Shown one piece after another: positions 45,855 to 56,230 of a stretch of 64,000 bases of DNA (position 1 is the first letter of the stretch; each line of letters starts with the position of its first letter). The notes beneath the pieces were generated by a model. That model searched no databases, had not been told where the DNA came from, and saw only the letters and a list, made by a program, of their open reading frames with translations. The stretch is from NCBI RefSeq assembly GCF_040954645.1, contig NC_092804.1:94701862-94765861 (forward strand), written 5' to 3'. A program made the translations under genes and the position numbers. The stretch is from Diabrotica undecimpunctata (Eukaryota > Arthropoda > Insecta > Coleoptera > Chrysomelidae).

Positions 45855-46452
45855 ATTGGGCTGGGTGCACGGAAATCGAGTTCCCGGAGGTTCCACCCTG
45901 AATATTTATAGCTATCAAGAAATGTAATTTAAAATATATTTGTTAGTTTAATAAAGTATAAATATAATATAATGTTAAATAACTTACACTATAAACCTTA
46001 TATCTGCTCATCTGGTCAAGTGTGGGCAAGGAAAACCATTATCCCATATGGAATAACACAAGGTTTCGCTGAAAACTACCAGGTTGCTATGCCAAGGAAC
46101 TAGGTAAACTTATGTTGTGTGTAAAAAATGCGAGACTGCATTATGTTTTAACAAGGACAAAAACTACACTTCAGATTTCCACAAAAAAAAATTTCATAGT
46201 AGGTGTTAAAATTTCGCAGTGATTCAAGTGCGCAACTTGTTTTTTTAATAACATCGCCGGGATTAAAAAATGTGCAAAGCTTTTTCGATATTTCCGTTCC
46301 TGATAATTTTTCACATATTTACAAAAGAAAAAGTTTTTCTTGGATATTGGGCTGGGTGCACGGAAATCGAGTTACCGGAGGTTCCACCCGGTATATTTAT
46401 AGCTATCAAGAAATGTAATTTAAAATACATTTGTTAGTTTAATAAAGTATAC
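45855..46452 (+). repeat. Duplicated 3' segment inside Sailor copy C
   Basis: ATTGGGCTGGGTGCACGGAA at about 45858 recurs at about 46344. Both copies run about 110 bp to TTAGTTTAATAAAGTATA, separated by 380 bp of unrelated sequence. This could be a partial duplication, or a second non-autonomous copy fused in. Confidence 0.8.
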
Positions 46453-46708
46453 AGTTTTATAATAAAATTCTCGCTAAAAACTTAAGGTCTTTTTATTCAA
46501 ATTCATGCCTCTTATTTGGCTACTTGAAGGCAATTATTTTATCAATATATTATTTTATAATAAATAACAGAGCCCGGCGTAGAGATCTGGGTACGGTTCT
46601 GTGACTACCACTTGGACCTGTTTGTATCGCCAAGCACAAGGCGTGAAATCCGGCAATTGTGCATTCCTATGTTAGCCGTACTGCACTCTCGGTGTGACAT
46701 TTTCTATA

Positions 46709-47572
46709 GTCACGTGTTGCATATACACAGATTTGTATTAACTGTTTTTATCAAATAGTTTAATACAGTTACATAATTGATGTGATTTATAGAATCCTTT
46801 ATCATTTGCAGCTCCAAGTGTATGAACCGTGGACTGTTGGAAATTATAATTGATCTTCACCTGTGGCTGATTAACCAGCCACAACGTTGACGATTTATAT
46901 ATGAGTTTTTGGTTTGACCTCACTTGTTTGTTTGTTTTTCTTAACCGATCACTGGGGGAAATTTGGTGTTATTAACCACCTTTCCTTTCATTTATTGGTT
47001 CCTTACAAGCAGGTTGTCACCCAAAATCATCTTATCATTTAAATAAACTGCTCTATTATTAGGGTTGGTATTTCACCTTGTTGTTCTGTCATAATTAATG
47101 ACCTCAAGGTTTACTGTCTTTTTACGTTGTTGGCGCGTTTGTTTTAATATAACACCATTTTACCGGCAGCATTCAAGAAGCCAGGAGTGGTAATTTCATT
47201 ATACATTAAATTATTCAATTTCAATATTAATTACTATAATAATGCTACCTAAAGTTAAAATTAAATCATAACTATTGCTATATTGTTGGAATTGCATCTA
47301 TGATTTTCTTAGTTCTTCATTCTCTTTTTCAATGTTTTTTTTACTTATACATGTATAAAAAAAACCACATGTTCTTTTTGCTGTGCTTAGTTTGAACAAA
47401 TTGTTAACTTTATTTAGTTCAATTTATTGTTTATACATCGTAATCGTATAATGTCCATTTACTTAAGCGTCTTTACAATTTCAATATCACTGACTGCTAG
47501 ATATCTTTTTTAGGTAACACATATAACAACTTTTCCATGCTTGTGTGGTTTTTTCATATTGTTCTTTTTAGA
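46709..47572. other. No recognised gene
   Basis: After the 22-bp remainder of the tandem unit, sequence without a recognisable ORF. It may include the 3' flank of a Penelope-like element, given the ribozyme-like motif that follows. Confidence 0.4.
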
Positions 47573-47615
47573 TGAACTGATGATTCTTTCTGATTAAGAA
47601 AGCGAAACGTCTTCA
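47573..47615 (+). ncRNA. Hammerhead-ribozyme-like motif (Penelope type)
   Basis: CTGATGA (47577-47583) is followed by a hairpin CTTTCT-GATTA-AGAAAG, then CGAAAC and the cleavage triplet GTC (47609-47611). TGAA before the core can pair with TTCA after GTC as stem I. Stem III is reduced to AC/GT, the minimal form reported for Penelope-associated hammerheads. The base of stem II is slightly unequal (UU opposite C), which weakens the case. Penelope RT and endonuclease remnants lie 4 kb upstream. Confidence 0.5.
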
Positions 47616-47733
47616 ATAAATAGATGAAGTAGCCATCATCTTTGTCTTTTTTCTCCACCTTTTGACCTAAAAAACCCACCACTCTTCCGAGTGATCCTTA
47701 ATTTATATTGGATTGACGGTCGTACTCCTTTTC

Positions 47734-47808
<75 letters not shown>

Positions 47809-47830
47809 TTACTTCACCATACCTCACCAT
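47616..47830. repeat. Spacer with (TA)n microsatellite at 47738-47807
   Basis: A pure TA run of about 70 bp. The rest is an unrecognised spacer up to the gypsy LTR. Confidence 0.9.
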
Positions 47831-48238
47831 ATAGATGGTGACGTGTCGTATGACTCAGAACGGTAAACATGTTTATTACTAATATGCTTATTCATTCGAG
47901 TATTTTCTAGTAAGAAGATCGACGGGTCTTCCTAGGCCGAATAAAACCAGTATGGCGTGACCTTCTAGTCTTTTCGCCAAGGGTCAGGTCGACATCCTTC
48001 GACGAGATTCTAGTCTAACGGTGCTTTATATATAAATACGAAAGTTTTTAAAGAACAGTTAGTTAATTTCTGAAGATCGCGCGCTGCGTTTTTAAATTGT
48101 AACGCACGTCTTATAATAAATTAATTGTAAAATAAATTAGTACAAATGAAGACTTTAAATAAACTTTTAAGTGTTATAAGTGTAGAACCTTTAATAAATA
48201 AATAACAACAATAAATTAGAATTAATAAAAACATAACA
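47831..48238 (+). repeat. 5' LTR
   Basis: Matches 58694-59035 from ATAGATGGTGACGTG onward and ends ACATAACA. The first few bases (TGTTACG in the 3' LTR) are replaced by unrelated sequence. It contains about 65 bp (around 48060-48125) that the 3' LTR lacks. Confidence 0.92.
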
Positions 48239-48240
48239 AA

Positions 48241-48258
48241 TGGTGTCAGAAGTAAAAT
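48241..48258 (+). other. Primer-binding site
   Basis: TGGTGTCAGAAGTAAAAT begins 2 bp after the LTR end. TGG is complementary to a tRNA CCA end. Which tRNA is not determined. Confidence 0.7.
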
Positions 48259-48327
48259 AGAAAATAAATTAGACTTATAATAATATAACAAGTGGTGTTC
48301 CGAAGTGAATATTTTTAAATTGTGAAA

Positions 48328-49440
48328 ATGGCGACGATTTATGAGCTCACAGTGACGAATTTAAGAAGACATCTCGAGGACAGAGAGTTAGCTTCTACCG
48401 GAAAAAAGGCTGAGTTAGTCCAACGACTAAAGAACGCTTTGCTAGAAGAAGGGTTGGACCCAGAGACTTATATATGTGAAGATGCTGTCCTCTCGTCGAT
48501 TTCGAAAGTTTCTGGTGATGTAGTCAAAGTTTCTGATGACATCGCATCATTAGAGAACAATGTTTCCGGCGACATCGCATCATTGGAGAACAAAGTTTCT
48601 GGCGATATTTCGAAAGTTTCCGGCGACATCGCTTCTTTAGAAAACAAAGTTTCTAACGAGATTTCTTCTCTGGAAAGCAAAGTTTCTGCTAACATCTCTA
48701 AAGTCACTTCTGAGATGTCTGCCCTCGACGATAGAATGTCTACGTTAAAAAACCAAGTTGCTGCCGATATGATGGCCTTCGAAGAAAAGATGAAAGAGAT
48801 GGAAAGGAAGATGGAAGACACAGAGACAGCAGAGAGAGGAAACAATCCGATTACAGTAGAGACAAAAGAAGACGAGACGAAATGTAAGTTGGAAATACGG
48901 CCGAAATTTGAAGGAAGGGTCCTGTTCATGTTAAAGTTCCAACTTTCGACGAAAATCATCATGGAACAACTACATGAAACAGTTCGAATCAGCCGCTAGA
49001 GCGAATGGATGGCTGAAAAAGAAAAGGCTGTAAACCTGACTATCGCTCTTCGAGGAGATGCCTTAGATGTGCTTCAGACCATAGCCGTAGAGGAGACGGA
49101 TGATTTCGAACAACAAAAGAAGAGGTTAAATATGCGATATGGCCACGAACATTTGGAGCATATCAGTCGCAGCTTAATATTTGTATATCAGTCGCAGCTT
49201 AAAAATGGAAGACAGAAGAAAGATGAGGCTCTTCAAGAATATGAGGTAGATATTGCCAGATTAGTACGATATGCTTATCCAACAGCTCCCGAAGACATGA
49301 TGGAAAAATTGGCCGTTCAAACGTTTATTGATGGTCTTCGTGATCATGAAATGCAGAGAACACTGCGATTAGCTCGTCACAAGACCTCGAATACGAGTCA
49401 GCTACACAGGCCTCTGGCGGTTACAGTAAAGTTAGGACTG
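48328..49440 (+). pseudogene. Gag with N-terminal SAP-like domain and coiled-coil repeats
   Basis: ATG 48328. Residues about 5-40 form a SAP-like motif: ELTVTNLRRHLEDRELASTG then KKAELVQRLKNALLEEGL. Residues 55-150 are heptad-like repeats of VSGDIASLENK, a likely coiled coil. A stop at 48999 is followed in another frame by KAVNLTIALRGDALDVLQTI, the capsid-type helical domain, with LNMRYGHEHLEH and DEALQEYEVDIARLVRYAYP. The zinc knuckle is deleted; the 21.5 kb copy still has it. SAP modules bind DNA, so a chromatin or nuclear-targeting role is possible but unproven. Confidence 0.85.
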
Positions 49441-49484
49441 TAAAAGAGGAAGGAGATGAAGATAAACTTGACCAGCTCGTTAAT

Positions 49485-50345
49485 ATGATGAAAAGTATTA
49501 CATGCAAGAAAACGAAGACCATAAAATCAAGAAACTCACCATTAGGAAAACTAGAACGAGCCGGCCTTAGGGGAGCAGCTTCGACCCGGAACTTTTCCAA
49601 AGACCCTCTCATACTAATAGCTTCTTTGAAATGTCGTGAAGATAGTGTATATGTAGATGGAGAAATAAATGGTAGAAGGCATACATTGTTAGTAGATACC
49701 GGAGCGACCAGAACCACTATACGCCCGACAGTTATAAACAGCCGTAAGAAACTGTTACCAACGAGGTTGCGACTTCGGACCGCTACAGGTGAAAATGCCA
49801 ACATTCATGGAGAAATCCAGGTACAATTGGGAATTGGAGCAGAAAAGTTCGTCCATACTGTTATAGTTGCTGACATCGAAGAGGATGTTATATTAGGAAT
49901 GGACGTAATGAATATGCATGGATTCCAATTGGATTTTAAGAATAAGGTAATTAAAGTTGGCAACGAGGAGGTATTTCTTCATCCACATAATGACAACACT
50001 GTGCAAGCAGCCATTAAAGAAGATACAGTCGTGCCTGCAAGAAGCGAAACGATCATAGTAGCGCGGCTACAGGGAATTGTGGACGAAGGGACACCTGTTA
50101 TGATGGAGCCTTGGAACCATGACGACGAGGTTGGCCGTGGAATCATAATTGGAAAGGAATTGGTGATTTCGGATAAAGAAATTCCTGCGAGACTTATCAA
50201 TGTCAATGACTACCCGGTGACCATCAAGAAAGAGACAAAAGTAGGAACTTGTGTACCTGTGACATCCATAATCCGTCAGGCGACACATCTGATAATTCCA
50301 ACGACAAATTCGACCAAATGGTTGCAGTTGCTGGACAGTCTCTAA
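49485..50345 (+). pseudogene. Gypsy aspartic protease region
   Basis: Contains VYVDGEINGRRHTLLVDTGA with the catalytic DTGA, then RATRTTIRP-type continuation, and DIEEDVILGMDVMNMHG, the ILG motif that closes the retropepsin fold. The ORF runs on into the protease-RT linker and ends at 50345 by frameshift; the true continuation is the frame of 50249-50860. The protease itself appears intact. Confidence 0.88.
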
Positions 50346-50860
50346 ATCAGATGGAGAAAAGGAAATTAAGGGAATTTCTTCGGCAGTATCGATATATTTT
50401 CGTACCGAAAGAAGGAAAGACGGGAAGAACTACCGTTGTTAAGCATAAAATTGATACTGGTAATGCTAAGCCAATTCGTCAAACAGCTCGACGATTACCA
50501 CAGGCGAAAAGAAAGGAAGCTGAAACAATTGTTCAGGAAATGAAGAAAAACGGAGTGATAGAACCTTCTACGAGCCCGTGGGTCTCTCCGGTGGTCCTGG
50601 TTAAGAAGAAAGACGGAACGACGAGGTTCTGTGTGGATTACCGTTTGCTGAACAACGTTACCAAGAAAGATAGTTATCCTCTGCCTCTGATCGACGATAC
50701 ATTGGACACATTGGCTGGAAGTAAATTGTTTTCTACTTTGGATTTGAAGTCTGGATACTGGCAGGTAGAAATGGACCCAGTAGATAAAGAGAAGACAGCC
50801 TTCACCACAGGATCTGGATTGTGGCAATTCAACGTTATGCCATTTGGACACTGTAATGCT
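50249..50860 (+). pseudogene. Gypsy reverse transcriptase, N-terminal part
   Basis: Linker DKFDQMVAVAGQSLNQME, then fingers and palm: KNGVIEPSTSPWVSPVVLVK, TRFCVDYRLLNNVTKKDSYP, LFSTLDLKSGYWQVEMDPVD with the first catalytic Asp, and WQFNVMPFGHCNA, where the insertion cuts at 50860. The His of FGHCNA replaces a usual Leu. The open frame afterwards (to 50896) is read into the insertion and is not part of the protein. Confidence 0.92.
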
Positions 50861-52009
50861 TTTTTGCGTTCTGCACATACGATGACCTCAATATAACAAT
50901 TGGTGTCATCCTGAAGGGGGAGGGAATGATATTCTGTTCAATCTAGAACTCGCTGGTTTCCCCCTTTCGGATTGGGTATGTATTTAAATAAAGAAAAGAA
51001 ATGAAAGCCAGCGGACTGTATAAAACTCTATTTTTAAAAGAGGTGAAATTAAATATAAATATACATAACCCAATATACAATTATAACTACAGAAGGATAT
51101 AAACTTAAATATTCGTTAATATGAAACAACACCAAAAAGATAACCATTTACAAACCAAAACAAAGATGTCGATTAATAGGTTTTAAGAACACGTTAAGAA
51201 CAAAGAAATTTAAGATTTCGATTGCTATGGTTGAGTATGATTAGAAATAAAGCATAAATTGATATTAGACGTTAACGAGTGAAAATATGCGCACATATAA
51301 TAATATACTTAATCCGTGGTAAAATGAACAAACTTTGTTAATTAAGTTACACAAAATGCAATCAAACATAACATATATGAATTATATTAAACGTAAATAC
51401 AAATATTAATAAACTCAATTCAAAGTATAATCGGTAATGACAAAATACAAAAAAATAAGAATACAGTAAATATTACATAAAACAAAACAAATGCAAAATG
51501 TCCAATTGACAACGTTCAATCGCGATCGCGGCACAAATGCGATAAAGTTACAAACAAATATCAAATAAATATACCAAATGCACGTACTTGATATATGCAG
51601 CAATGTAATTTTGGCAACAAATATTATAAGGTGTACTTTACCCCATGAAAAAATAGCACCATTGCCATCGCAAAATCGTCTTCAGCGACGCACAGAAACC
51701 ACACAAAATTCATAATGCAACCTTTCTGCATAAAACGACTTTCTCGGTCAAAGGACCGATGCCAAGTGCTTCAGGTACCTTTAACCCAAACGCCCATACA
51801 CATGTGTGTGGTTTGAGAGATAAAACTCGACCCTGATTGTGTATGAAATGCATCCCTATGGTGATATTTCGCAGATGGCTGGTCTTGCAAATTAGTTCTT
51901 AAAGCCGCTGTGTTTTTCGTACAGGCAAATCTCAGTTTAAATATACGGGGAGAATCGAAAGTATCAAAAAGTCTGTTAATATTGTTCTGTTCACATTGAT
52001 ACTCCAAAC
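50861..52009. other. Insert 5' part, possible LTR-element scar
   Basis: ACAATTGGTGTCATCCTGAA (primer-site-like) runs straight into GGGGGAGGGAATGATATTCTG (polypurine tract plus possible LTR start) near 50895-50935. This could be an LTR element that lost its whole interior. The remaining 1 kb has no recognisable gene. Confidence 0.3.
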
Positions 52010-52177
52010 CGAGCGGACGTTGGGTGGTTCTCCGTTATCAACGTGCGACCGGTTTTAATCGAATTGAACAGATAAGTAAATGTTGTTAAGTGATTAAAAA
52101 GCAATCAATTAGTAATAGACTTAAAAACAATAAACTCATCAAATTAAATTTAAAAACAATTCAGTAATTTATTTATA

Positions 52178-53503
52178 ATGTTTCCAACGGGGAATGAACC
52201 AGGATTCGACAACTACATAGTTAGCCAACAAATGCAAAATGTAAACAGCCTGCCATTACCAATTCAGTATCCATCAAACCAATTGAATTGTTATTCACAA
52301 ATGCAGATTCCAAACAACACACAGGGTCAATCACAAATCAACAATACACAGGGTTATCCACAAATCTCATCACAAACACCAGGTACGTACAATATGCAAA
52401 TAAATCAACCAACCACCAATTCTTCGACGAATATGATATTTCCGCCCAATCAAGAACAATATATAAATCAACAAAACGTGCCACACAACAGCAATATAAA
52501 CAACAGAAATAGCCAGCAATACTACAGAATGTCATCAACAAGCGATGACGAACCAGAAAGTGCAAATGTGTCAACAAAAAACTCATGGCAAGTAGTTAAA
52601 ACTACAAAACGCAGAAAAATCAGATCAAATGTAGAAACAGACAAAGAAGATGATACCATTACACTATCGAACAAATATAATACACTAACGGGTACCCAAG
52701 AAAATGAAACCAATCAAAATGAAACAGCGCCAAGAAAACCTAATCCACCACCAATATTTGTTTACGGTGTAAGTGACTTCCCAGAAATGAGGAAAAAATT
52801 TACAGAAATAGCTGAAGCTGAACAATACGAAACCAGGACTATGGCAAATAATACAGTCAAAATAATTTGTAGCGATCCAGAAATATACAGAAAATTATCA
52901 AGATATATGAGAGAGAATAACATTATTCTTCACGGATATCAACCAAAGGAAGAAAGGGCCTATAGAGTCGTAATTAAATACCTTCACTATTCACATGCAA
53001 CAGAAGATATCAAAGAAGAACTGACAAAACTGGGTCACAAGGTAAGAAACATCATTAATGCTAAACATAGGATTACAAAAGAGCCGGTAAATATGTTCTT
53101 TGTTGACCTTGAACCGTCAGACAATAACCAAGATATTTATAAAATTCAGAAATTACAACACTGCAATATACAAATTGAACCACCCATAAAAAACAAAAAT
53201 ATCATCCAATGTATGAGATGTCAATTATATGGCCATTCAAAAACATATTGCAATAGACCATATGTCTGTGTGAAATGTGGAGGGCAGCACAGTACAAACA
53301 GCTGTAAAAAGAACACACCAGCTACGTGTGCTTTATGTGGAGGAGATCACCCAGCTAACTATAAAGGATGCGAATATTATCGTAATTTAAATAGAAATAA
53401 AAATATAGCACAAACTACATATAATCATCACCAAAATATGTCGCAAGCACGTAACAGAAACTTTATACCCAATACAGTAAGACAGCTACAAACAACCTTA
53501 TAA
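52178..53503 (+). CDS. Jockey-like ORF1 (Gag) with CCHC zinc knuckles
   Basis: An uninterrupted 441-codon ORF from an ATG that follows the leader. The N-terminal half is Gln/Asn/Pro-rich. The middle (residues about 185-340) is the RRM-like and PRE_C2HC-type region: PPIFVYGVSDFPEMRKKFTE, then YRVVIKYLHYSHATEDIKEE and MFFVDLEPSDNNQDIYKIQK. Residues about 347-405 hold three Cys knuckles: CMRCQLYGHSKTYC, CVKCGGQHSTNSC and CALCGGDHPANYKGC. This protein binds the element RNA as an RNP. Its intactness contrasts with the broken ORF2. Confidence 0.9.
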   Translation: MFPTGNEPGFDNYIVSQQMQNVNSLPLPIQYPSNQLNCYSQMQIPNNTQGQSQINNTQGYPQISSQTPGTYNMQINQPTTNSSTNMIFPPNQEQYINQQNVPHNSNINNRNSQQYYRMSSTSDDEPESANVSTKNSWQVVKTTKRRKIRSNVETDKEDDTITLSNKYNTLTGTQENETNQNETAPRKPNPPPIFVYGVSDFPEMRKKFTEIAEAEQYETRTMANNTVKIICSDPEIYRKLSRYMRENNIILHGYQPKEERAYRVVIKYLHYSHATEDIKEELTKLGHKVRNIINAKHRITKEPVNMFFVDLEPSDNNQDIYKIQKLQHCNIQIEPPIKNKNIIQCMRCQLYGHSKTYCNRPYVCVKCGGQHSTNSCKKNTPATCALCGGDHPANYKGCEYYRNLNRNKNIAQTTYNHHQNMSQARNRNFIPNTVRQLQTTL

Positions 53504-53508
53504 CTTTA

Positions 53509-55323
53509 TTGCAAAACGCTGCAAAAAAAGCGACACCAAACGATGCAGATAAAAATAAAATCGAGAAAAGAATAAATATTCCATTAGAAATTAAAAAGCT
53601 CATTGCTGAAAAAAGAAGAGCAAGAGCCAAATGGCAACAAAGTCGGAACCCAGCGGATAAAACGTTTTACAATCGCTTAACCAATAAATTAAAAACACAA
53701 CTAAAAATTGCAAGAGAATAGTCAGTCAAAAAATATGTAACACAACTTAATAGATACGACCATTCAATATGGAAACCAATCAAATCATCCTTAAAACCTC
53801 AAGCAATATCCCCACCAGTAAGAAAAACTACAGACACACAGAACCAATGGGCAAGAAGCGATAAAGAAAAATCAGAATTATTTGCTGAACATTTAGCAAC
53901 AGTATTCCAACCACACAACAATGAAGAAGATCAAGAAATTATTAATTATTTAAACTCAGAACAACCATCAGTAAATCCAATAAAATTAACAACACCCAAA
54001 GAACTTAAAGAAGAAATCTTAAGACTGAATATCAAAAAGTCACCAGGAATTGACCTAATAACACCAAAAATGCTAAAAGAATTACCAAAAAAGGGTATAG
54101 TAATCCTTACATATATATTTAACGCAATATTAAGATGTAATTATTGGCCTAACAATCTAAAAATTGCAGAAATACTATTATTCCCAAAACCAGGAAAGGA
54201 TCCAAGTGAAGTCTCATCCTATCGATCTATCAGTCTATTATCAACAATCTCCAAATTACTAGAAAAACTTTTAATAAAAAGAATAGATCCAAACTTTACA
54301 GGCGCAGATTGGATACCAAATTATCAGTTTGGATTTCGACGAGAACACTCAACTATCCAGCAATGCCACCGAATAACCCATAAAATCAATTCCGCTAGTT
54401 GTACGTCAAGCTTTTGATAAGGTTTGGCATAAAGGACTTCTTTATAAAATTAAACAAATATTACCACCATTCTTTCGAATACTTACATCATACTTGGAAA
54501 ACCGACAGTTTAGAACAAAAGTAAATGGAGAAATATCCAAAACGCATCCCATTAAGGCGGGAATTCCACAGGGAAGCGTCCTGGGACCTTTATTATATAT
54601 ATATTATATACGTCTGATTTACCAACATCACATAACGTAACAATTGGCACATTTGCAGATGACACAGTAGCACTTACAAGTCACAAACACATTAACATAG
54701 CTACACAACAACTCCAAGACTATTTGTATGAGCTTGAAAACTGGCTAAAACAATGGAAAATAAAAATAAATGAAAATAAGTCAACCCACGTAACTGTTAC
54801 TTTACGACGAGTAACACCACCACCAATATATATCAACAATGAGGAAATACCCAGGACTAAAACAACCAAATACCTAGGGCTACACCTGGACCAAACCCTG
54901 TGTTGGAAAGAACACATCACCAAAAAAAGAAAACAAATACAACTAAGACAAAAAGAAATCTATTGGTTAATTGGAAAAAACTCCAAGCTGTCAATAAATA
55001 ATAAAATTCTAATTTATAAAACAGTTATCAAACCAATATGGACATATGGCATAGAGCTATGGGGCTGTAGTAGTAAATCTAATATTGCTATTATGGAAAG
55101 ATGCCAATCAAAAATCTTAAGAGCAATTGTTGATGCACCCTGGTACGTAACCAACCAAAGAATCTATGAGGATCTCAATATCTCAACAGTGAAAGAAGTA
55201 TACCAGCAAAAGAAATTACAATACATTCAAAAAGTGAACACACACTCCAATCCATTAATTTCCGCAATACCTCAACATCGAGTTATCAGAAGACTAAAGC
55301 GACGTTGGCCAACAGACCAGTAA
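53509..55323 (+). pseudogene. Jockey-like ORF2, reverse transcriptase without endonuclease
   Basis: It starts in the linker (RINIPLEIKKLIAEKRRARA), so the whole N-terminal endonuclease (about 220 residues) is absent. A TAG ends the first frame at 53721. RT motifs follow: LNIKKSPGIDLITPKMLKEL, LFPKPGKDPSEVSSYRSISL, YQFGFRREHSTIQQC, then past a frame change IKAGIPQGSVLGPLLY. A small TA expansion (about 54590-54610) shifts the frame. GTFADDTVALTSHK has the FADD pair (54652-54663). ENWLKQWKIKINENKSTHV and TKYLGLHLDQTLCWKEHI end the palm and thumb. Confidence 0.9.
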
Positions 55324-55470
55324 CATGGACCCGTGATTCTCTCACTGGAGGGGACCACATCACGCCAGAACCAAGGGACAGGACCTAAACTCATCACATT
55401 AACTTATAGAATACATTGTTTTATTCTGATTGTTAATTTATTAGTTATAATAATAATAAAAAAAAAATAT

Positions 55471-55735
55471 TGTTCTGAATCTATTTTCTTGTGGCATTTT
55501 AAATTAATTTATATTTAAATGGGAATAAGCCACAATTAAAGGTTAAAATACGTTTATTGACGTGTCAATTTCCACTTCGGAAATCGTTCTCAAAATACAA
55601 TTAATTAATTATTAATTAATAAATTATTTTACTAATGTTTGTATTTTGAGAACGATTTCCGAAGTGGAAATTGAAACGTCAATAAACGTATTTTAACCTT
55701 TAATTGTGGCTTATTCCCATTTAAATATAAATTAA
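55471..55735. repeat. Foldback repeat, second well-preserved copy
   Basis: Same head (TGTTCTGAATCTATTTTCTT) and arms as the 11.25 kb copy, with arms 55504-55600 and 55640-55735. The centre is expanded by AT-rich TAATTAATTATTAATTAATA. It starts at the poly(A)-like end of the Jockey-like element. No direct duplication was found around it. Confidence 0.85.
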
Positions 55736-55783
55736 GTCTGTTAATACATTACAAATGTGTAGACACAATTGCGAAACTGCAAC

Positions 55784-56230
55784 AATGCTCCTGCGACATT
55801 TGAGAGGCTTATGGAAAATGTGTTGAGAGGGGTATCTTGGAAAACATGCCTGGTTTACCTAGATGACATAATCGTCTTGGGGGAGACATTTGAAGATCAT
55901 CTGAAGAATTTAGAAAACGTTTTTAATCGACTTAAAGCTGCCCGATTGATGTTAAACCCCAAGAAGTGCCAGCTATTTCAAGGTAAAGTCAATTATCTGG
56001 GTCATATAATCAGTAAAGAAGGAGTGGCTGTGGATAAGGGAAAAATTGATTCCATTAAGGAATGGCCAGTACCAACGGACAAACATCAAGTAAGAAGTTT
56101 TCTTACTACTAGACTATGTACTTACTACCGAAGGTTTATTAAGAAGTTTGCAGATATCGCTAAGCCATTAACGCGACTCACAGAGGAAGCAAGAGATACG
56201 CTGGGATACAGACTGCTAAAATGCCTTTGA
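55784..56230 (+). pseudogene. Gypsy reverse transcriptase, C-terminal part
   Basis: Continues the split RT: APATFERLMENVLRGVSW, then CLVYLDDIIVLGETFEDHLK with the YLDD catalytic pair, LMLNPKKCQLFQGKVNYLGH and the thumb VDKGKIDSIKEWPVPTDKHQ. The frame ends at TGA 56228-56230, where RNase H should begin. Deleting the insertion would restore the RT frame except for the flank duplication. Confidence 0.92.

Larger units (their letters stand above)
43863..46706 (+). mobile_element. Sailor-like element, copy C (different subfamily)
   Basis: Terminal repeats start TAGAAAATGTCACACTGAGA at 43863; the right end (46706) is its reverse complement with a C for one T. TA flanks both (43861-43862, 46707-46708), confirmed by the empty site in the neighbouring tandem unit. 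Its ends are unlike those of copies A and B. It carries one transposase and a duplicated 3' segment. Confidence 0.88.
52010..55465 (+). mobile_element. Jockey-like non-LTR retrotransposon
   Basis: A GC-richer 5' leader (CGAGCGGACGTTGGGTGG, CGTGCGACCGG), an intact ORF1, an ORF2 without endonuclease, and a 3' end of (AAT)n plus poly(A) near 55448-55469. Oriented with the host gypsy element. Confidence 0.8.
50861..55783. mobile_element. Composite insertion in the gypsy RT gene
   Basis: AATGCT at 50855-50860 and 55784-55789 flanks foreign DNA, and the RT text continues on the far side (APATFERLMENV). The insert holds a short LTR-element-like scar, about 1 kb of unrecognised AT-rich DNA, a Jockey-like LINE and a foldback repeat. 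It is unclear whether AATGCT is a true target duplication for the whole block or whether several insertions accumulated. Confidence 0.8.
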
